Assembly (NCBI GenBank): GCA_038064135.1
Contig: JBBTTS010000072.1
Location: forward strand, 1-7,969
Direction of reading: 5' to 3'
From: JBBTTS01 sp038064135
GTDB lineage: Bacteria; Patescibacteriota; Saccharimonadia; Saccharimonadales; OMJO01
Length of the DNA: 7,969 nucleotides
The translations under genes were made by a program, and so were the position numbers. Below, one piece after another: positions 5,595 to 7,969 of the stretch; the stretch's first letter is position 1, and the number at the start of each line of letters is the position of its first letter. A model generated the notes under the pieces. That model saw nothing but the letters and a program-made list of their open reading frames with translations, was not told where the DNA came from and ran no database searches.

Positions 5595-6959
5595 TCAAGC
5601 ATAAAGTCGCTCCTTAATTTCATTGATTGCGTTCCGTACTTCAACATCAAAACTAGCCTCTTTTTCGATTTTTTCGACTGAATGAATTGCTGTAGTGTGA
5701 TCTTTACGACCAAGTTCACGGGCAATTTTAGGAAAACTTAAATGTAGTTCACTCCTGAGTATATACATAGCAATTTGCCTTGGAACAACAATATCTTTGT
5801 CACGCTTAGGCCCTAAAATATCTTCGAGTGGAATTTGAAAATGCCGAGCAGTGCGTTCGATAATTTGCTTGGCACTGATGTGCTTAGGGCGGGATTTTGC
5901 GCCACCAAGCAGCCCATTAGCAATTTGTAAATCAGGAGTCAAACCACGCATTTCGCAAAAAGCCAAAAGTTGATTTAAAGCACCCTCGAGTTCACGGATG
6001 TTTGTTTGGATTAAGTTTGCCAAATATTCTACAACCGGCTGATCTAACTCAACATTGTGTGAGTTGGCCTTAGTTTGGATAATTGCACAACGTGTTTCAA
6101 AATCCGGAGTTTGCATGTCGATGCTCATACCCCACGCAAACCTACTCCTTAATCGTTCTTCAAGGGTTGGCACATCCTTCGGCGGCTTATCGCTACTAAT
6201 AATGATTTGTTTGTTAGCTTGATGTAGGGCATTAAAAGTGTGGAAGAACTCTTCCTGGGTTTTATCTTTACCAGCTATAAATTGCACATCGTCAATAATT
6301 AAAACATCGGCATTACGGTAAAAACTAGCAAAATCAGTATTTTTCTTATACCTAACGGCGTCAATAAACTCCTGAACGAACTGCTCGGTCGAAACATAAA
6401 CAATATGAGCTTCCTTGTTTTTAGCCAGTACGGCATTACCAACGGCTTGAATTAGGTGTGTTTTACCAATCCCAACCCCACCATATATAAACAAGGGGTT
6501 ATATTTGGTACCAGGGTTTTGAGCCACTGCTTGACATGCCGCGTAAGCTAGTTCGTTTCCCGAGCCAACTATGAAATTATCAAAAGTATAACGTTCGTTT
6601 AAGCCCTGGCGATAAGAATGTCGAAGGCTGGAGCTAACTGCTCGGTTTATTGCAGATCCACCCTCGTTTGAACCAAGGATAACCGTGTCATCATCGGTTC
6701 GTTTATGAACGGTAATGCCAGAATGAATTTTAAATTCAAGTTTTTTGGGCGACACATTATTTTTTATCAAAGTTTCTAGAATTTGTTGTGAATACTTTCG
6801 CTCCAACTGCTGCTTAATAAAAACATTTGGAACCCCAACAACAAAAATTCCATCTTTATAACGCAACATCCGTGTGTTTTTAAACCAAGTAACAAAGTTA
6901 CCGCGTGATAGCGACACTTCTATTTCACCCAGAACAGCTTGCCATAGACCTTCGTCCAT
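5595..6959 (-). CDS. dnaA: Chromosomal replication initiator DnaA
   Basis: AAA+ ATPase that binds DnaA boxes, opens oriC and recruits the helicase. 454 residues from the chosen start. Domain I (about 1-75) begins MDEGLWQAVLGEIE and has FVTWFKNT; a variable linker follows to about 120. The AAA+ core has YNPLFIYGGVGIGKTHL (Walker A 160-167), VLIIDD (Walker B 219-224), SSDKPP (sensor 1 region, 255-260), LEERLRSRFAWG (box VII Arg region, 266-277) and NIRELEGAL (sensor 2, 320-328). Domain IV has the DnaA signature ending ELGRKDHTTAIHSVEKI (415-431). The frame stays open upstream to a Met at 7097, but those 46 extra residues are not DnaA-like. The ATG at 6957-6959 has GGAG 10 bases upstream and gives the standard N-terminus. 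Transcribed toward dnaN across the putative origin; flanked on both sides by DnaA boxes, implying autoregulation. Confidence 0.97.
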   Translation of the reverse strand: MDEGLWQAVLGEIEVSLSRGNFVTWFKNTRMLRYKDGIFVVGVPNVFIKQQLERKYSQQILETLIKNNVSPKKLEFKIHSGITVHKRTDDDTVILGSNEGGSAINRAVSSSLRHSYRQGLNERYTFDNFIVGSGNELAYAACQAVAQNPGTKYNPLFIYGGVGIGKTHLIQAVGNAVLAKNKEAHIVYVSTEQFVQEFIDAVRYKKNTDFASFYRNADVLIIDDVQFIAGKDKTQEEFFHTFNALHQANKQIIISSDKPPKDVPTLEERLRSRFAWGMSIDMQTPDFETRCAIIQTKANSHNVELDQPVVEYLANLIQTNIRELEGALNQLLAFCEMRGLTPDLQIANGLLGGAKSRPKHISAKQIIERTARHFQIPLEDILGPKRDKDIVVPRQIAMYILRSELHLSFPKIARELGRKDHTTAIHSVEKIEKEASFDVEVRNAINEIKERLYA

Positions 6960-6969
6960 TTGTTGATAA

Positions 6970-6974
6970 CTCCC
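6970..6974 (-). promoter_or_regulatory. dnaA ribosome binding site (decides the start)
   Basis: GGGAG on the minus strand lies 10 bases ahead of the ATG at 6957-6959. It supports this start over the upstream in-frame Met at 7097, whose leader would swallow the DnaA-box cluster. Confidence 0.6.
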
Positions 6975-6990
6975 AACTTGTGTATAAGTA

Positions 6991-7020
6991 ACTATACCCA
7001 GGACTGGTAGTTTTCCACAA
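6991..7020 (-). promoter_or_regulatory. Candidate dnaA promoter overlapping a DnaA box
   Basis: On the minus strand TATAGT (6996-6991) resembles a -10, with TTGTGG (7020-7015) 18 bases upstream as a poor -35. Transcription would start near 6984 and leave a leader of about 25 bases with the GGAG site. A perfect DnaA box (7011-7019) covers the -35 and another (6979-6987) covers the start point, an arrangement suited to autorepression. Confidence 0.32.
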
Positions 7021-7118
7021 GTTTTTCTTCGACAATATTTATATTTTACTAAAAACCTTACCGACCCCGCTAATTTATACACAGTCAAATCAACCATCTG
7101 TTAAACTGTGGAAAGGCA

Positions 7119-7147
7119 TTGCCTAACAGTGGAAAAGCTGATAAAAT
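7119..7147 (+). promoter_or_regulatory. Candidate rpmH promoter with extended -10
   Basis: TTGCCT (7119-7124) and TAAAAT (7142-7147) are 17 bases apart, and TGA immediately before the -10 gives an extended -10 (TGnTAAAAT). Transcription would start near 7154, about 70 bases before rpmH. A near-consensus DnaA box (7128-7136) lies in the spacer, so DnaA could influence expression. Confidence 0.5.
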
Positions 7148-7222
7148 TAGTGGGAAAATATTGTTAATTTCACGTGGCTAATTCTATTCAACAGAGCCGT
7201 GTCACCAAGTAAGGATTACAAC

Positions 7223-7360
7223 ATGCCAAAACGAACCTATCAACCAAAAAAACGTAGTCGTGCTCGCGAACATGGCTTTATGAAGCGAATGGCCACAAAA
7301 GCCGGCCAAAGTGTTTTACGCCGACGCCGACTTAAGGGCCGTAAATCTATAAGCGCCTAA
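7223..7360 (+). CDS. rpmH: 50S ribosomal protein bL34
   Basis: 45 residues, normal for this very small and basic protein of the large ribosomal subunit. MPKRTYQPKKRSRAREHGF, then RMATKAGQ and LRRRRLKGRK reproduce the conserved bL34 pattern (KRTYQP, HGF, RM, RR.KGR). AAGGA at 7211-7215 lies 7 bases before the ATG, a good ribosome binding site. It heads the plus-strand rpmH-rnpA-yidC cluster, diverging from dnaA as in most bacteria. Confidence 0.97.
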   Translation: MPKRTYQPKKRSRAREHGFMKRMATKAGQSVLRRRRLKGRKSISA

Positions 7361-7383
7361 CAAATATAGCGCCCATTTTTTGT

Positions 7384-7731
7384 ATGATTCTTGCAACACA
7401 CCGTTTTCATGGCCACAATTCTCTAAATTTTGTATATAGGCATGGTAAAACGGTTCGATCGGGCCAGATAAGTTTAAAATTTTGTGAAAATCCAAAACGT
7501 CAAACATATCGCTCTGCCGTAGTGGTAAGTAAAAAAGTTCACAAATCAGCCGTTGTTAGAAATCGTATTCGTCGGCGTATTTATGAAATCATTCGGTTAA
7601 ATCAAGCAAAAATAACAAAACCATACGACTTGGTGTTTACAGTTTTTTCCGATCAACTTGCAATTGCCCCGCACCAAGAATTATTATCTACCGTACAAAG
7701 CGCCCTTAAATCGGCCAAAATAGTTAAATAA
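7384..7731 (+). CDS. rnpA: Ribonuclease P protein component
   Basis: Small basic protein that binds the RNase P RNA and helps it mature the 5' ends of tRNAs. 115 residues, typical for the family. RFHGHNSLNFVYRHGK at 7-22 corresponds to the conserved N-terminal helix and strand, and SKKVHKSAVVRNRIRRRIYEII at 49-70 contains the diagnostic RNR box. A late strand, YDLVFTV, at 81-87 also fits. The ATG at 7384 gives the expected spacing to the first conserved Arg/Phe. No Shine-Dalgarno is visible ahead of it, so translation may be coupled to rpmH, which ends 23 bases upstream. The gene order rpmH-rnpA supports the call. Confidence 0.95.
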   Translation: MILATHRFHGHNSLNFVYRHGKTVRSGQISLKFCENPKRQTYRSAVVVSKKVHKSAVVRNRIRRRIYEIIRLNQAKITKPYDLVFTVFSDQLAIAPHQELLSTVQSALKSAKIVK

Positions 7732-7761
7732 TTATTTTACCCCTGTATAACACCGAATATG

Positions 7762-7770
7762 TGATATTAT
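7762..7770 (+). promoter_or_regulatory. Candidate yidC promoter (extended -10)
   Basis: TGATATTAT is an extended -10 (TG, one base, TATTAT at 7765-7770) with no good -35. Transcription would begin near 7777, leaving a leader of about 20 bases that contains the ribosome binding site. A dyad TGTGA (7760-7764) and TCACA (7775-7779) flanks the -10 and could be an operator or chance. Confidence 0.4.
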
Positions 7771-7795
7771 AAGTTCACAATCTACAGGAGTTTTT

Positions 7796-7969
7796 ATGTT
7801 ATTTGCATCGTTGTTTAGTGATGTTGTTGTACAGCCAATCTTTAATCTTTTAGTTTTAATATATGCACTTATACCTGGTCACAATTTTGGACTAGCGATA
7901 ATTATATTCACAATTGTAGTGCGTTGGTTGATGTGGCCGCTAGTCAAAAAACAACTTCATCAAACCAAA
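7796..7969 (+). CDS. yidC: Membrane protein insertase YidC/Oxa1 family, 3' end missing
   Basis: 58 codons are visible and the frame runs off the window. YidC inserts and folds membrane proteins, alone or with SecYEG. The visible start QPIFNLLVLIYALIPGHNFGLAIIIFTIVVRW, followed by MWPLVKKQ, matches the first conserved segment of the family: a hydrophobic helix at about 12-27, the G-NFG turn, then a second helix. R43 (in TIVVRWLMWPL) aligns with the essential groove Arg of Bacillus SpoIIIJ. There is no large periplasmic domain before it, so it is of the Gram-positive/Oxa1-like type. AGGAG at 7786-7790 lies 5 bases before the ATG. It follows rnpA by 64 bases, without the yidD often found between them. 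Confidence 0.94.
   Translation, partial: MLFASLFSDVVVQPIFNLLVLIYALIPGHNFGLAIIIFTIVVRWLMWPLVKKQLHQTK

Larger units (their letters stand above)
6961..7136. promoter_or_regulatory. Second DnaA-box cluster, upstream of dnaA
   Basis: Three nonamers fully match TTWTNCACA: TTATACACA on the minus strand (6979-6987), TTTTCCACA on the plus strand (7011-7019) and TTATACACA on the plus strand (7075-7083). Three more are one base off, all on the minus strand: TTATCAACA (6961-6969), CTTTCCACA (7107-7115) and TTTTCCACT (7128-7136). They cover the dnaA leader and the likely dnaA and rpmH promoters. They may serve autorepression of dnaA, act as the second half of a bipartite origin, or both. Confidence 0.72.
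6960..7222. other. Divergent intergenic region between dnaA and rpmH
   Basis: This gap separates the two divergent operons. It holds the upstream DnaA-box cluster, a candidate dnaA promoter on the minus strand, a better rpmH promoter on the plus strand and the two ribosome binding sites. No gene is supported, although a minus-strand frame is open from dnaA to 7097. Confidence 0.7.

Noticed and set aside
5327..5725. 132-codon minus-strand reading frame spanning the dnaA end and the origin gap
   Set aside because: It overlaps the conserved C-terminus of dnaA in another frame, has no ribosome binding site or recognisable motif, and runs through AT-rich origin DNA and the dnaN ribosome site.
6960..7097. 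46-residue N-terminal extension of DnaA from an upstream ATG
   Set aside because: The added residues do not resemble DnaA domain I, which begins at MDEGLWQ. The extension covers the DnaA-box cluster, and the internal ATG has its own GGAG site.
7352..7380. T run after rpmH as an intrinsic terminator
   Set aside because: The preceding bases form a direct repeat (AGCGCC twice), not an inverted one, so no stem can form ahead of the T run. rnpA follows 23 bases later and is normally co-transcribed.
7316..7507. 63-codon minus-strand reading frame across rpmH and rnpA
   Set aside because: It is antisense to two confidently identified genes and has no support of its own.
1..7969. Recoding of TGA as Gly or Trp, as in some reduced candidate-phylum lineages
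   Set aside because: TGA ends the carboxypeptidase gene exactly at an ATGA junction, and no conserved protein here contains an in-frame TGA.
1..7969. CRISPR arrays, insertion sequences, tRNA or rRNA genes
   Set aside because: No regularly spaced repeats, transposase motifs, terminal inverted repeats or RNA-gene signatures were seen on reading the window.

Overview
The window holds the chromosomal replication-origin neighbourhood of a bacterium: dnaA, dnaN and recF on the minus strand, and rpmH, rnpA and the start of yidC diverging from them on the plus strand. The left 3 kb is a plus-strand operon of exported cell-wall proteins that runs head-on into the end of recF. The small AT-rich gene set, tight gene packing, short DnaA and RnpA, a YidC without a large periplasmic domain, no yidD between rnpA and yidC, and cysteine-rich secreted peptidoglycan hydrolases together suggest a Candidate Phyla Radiation bacterium. 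My best guess is Candidatus Saccharibacteria (TM7). This is an inference from protein character, not a search result. The standard bacterial code fits: TGA is used as a stop and no reading frame needs it recoded.

Layout. Positions 1-960 carry the C-terminal part of a secreted VanY-type D,D-carboxypeptidase that begins outside the window. It overlaps by 4 bases (ATGA) a secreted two-domain hydrolase at 957-2342, with a lysozyme/glucosaminidase-like domain plus an M23 endopeptidase. Three bases later a single-pass membrane protein of unknown function follows (2346-3080). Its stop codon abuts the recF stop codon, and a terminator-like hairpin straddles the junction. recF (3081-4139, GTG start), dnaN (4239-5330) and dnaA (5595-6959) follow on the minus strand. 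The 264-base dnaA-dnaN gap has the structure of oriC: seven DnaA-box-like nonamers and, next to a pair of abutting boxes, a run of triplets resembling the DnaA-trio strand-opening element in an AT-rich stretch before dnaN. A second cluster of DnaA boxes lies upstream of dnaA (6961-7136), over the likely dnaA and rpmH promoters. On the plus strand rpmH (7223-7360), rnpA (7384-7731) and partial yidC (7796 onward) complete the classic origin-proximal cluster.

How the parts work together. DnaA would bind both box clusters, opening DNA at the dnaN-proximal AT-rich element and probably repressing its own promoter. DnaN and RecF serve replication and gap repair. RpmH, RnpA and YidC serve translation, RNA processing and membrane insertion. 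The left operon supplies three activities against peptidoglycan (D,D-carboxypeptidase, glycan cleavage, peptide cross-bridge cleavage) plus a membrane-anchored partner. It could serve self-remodelling, assembly of an envelope machine, or attack on a host cell wall; the sequence alone does not decide.
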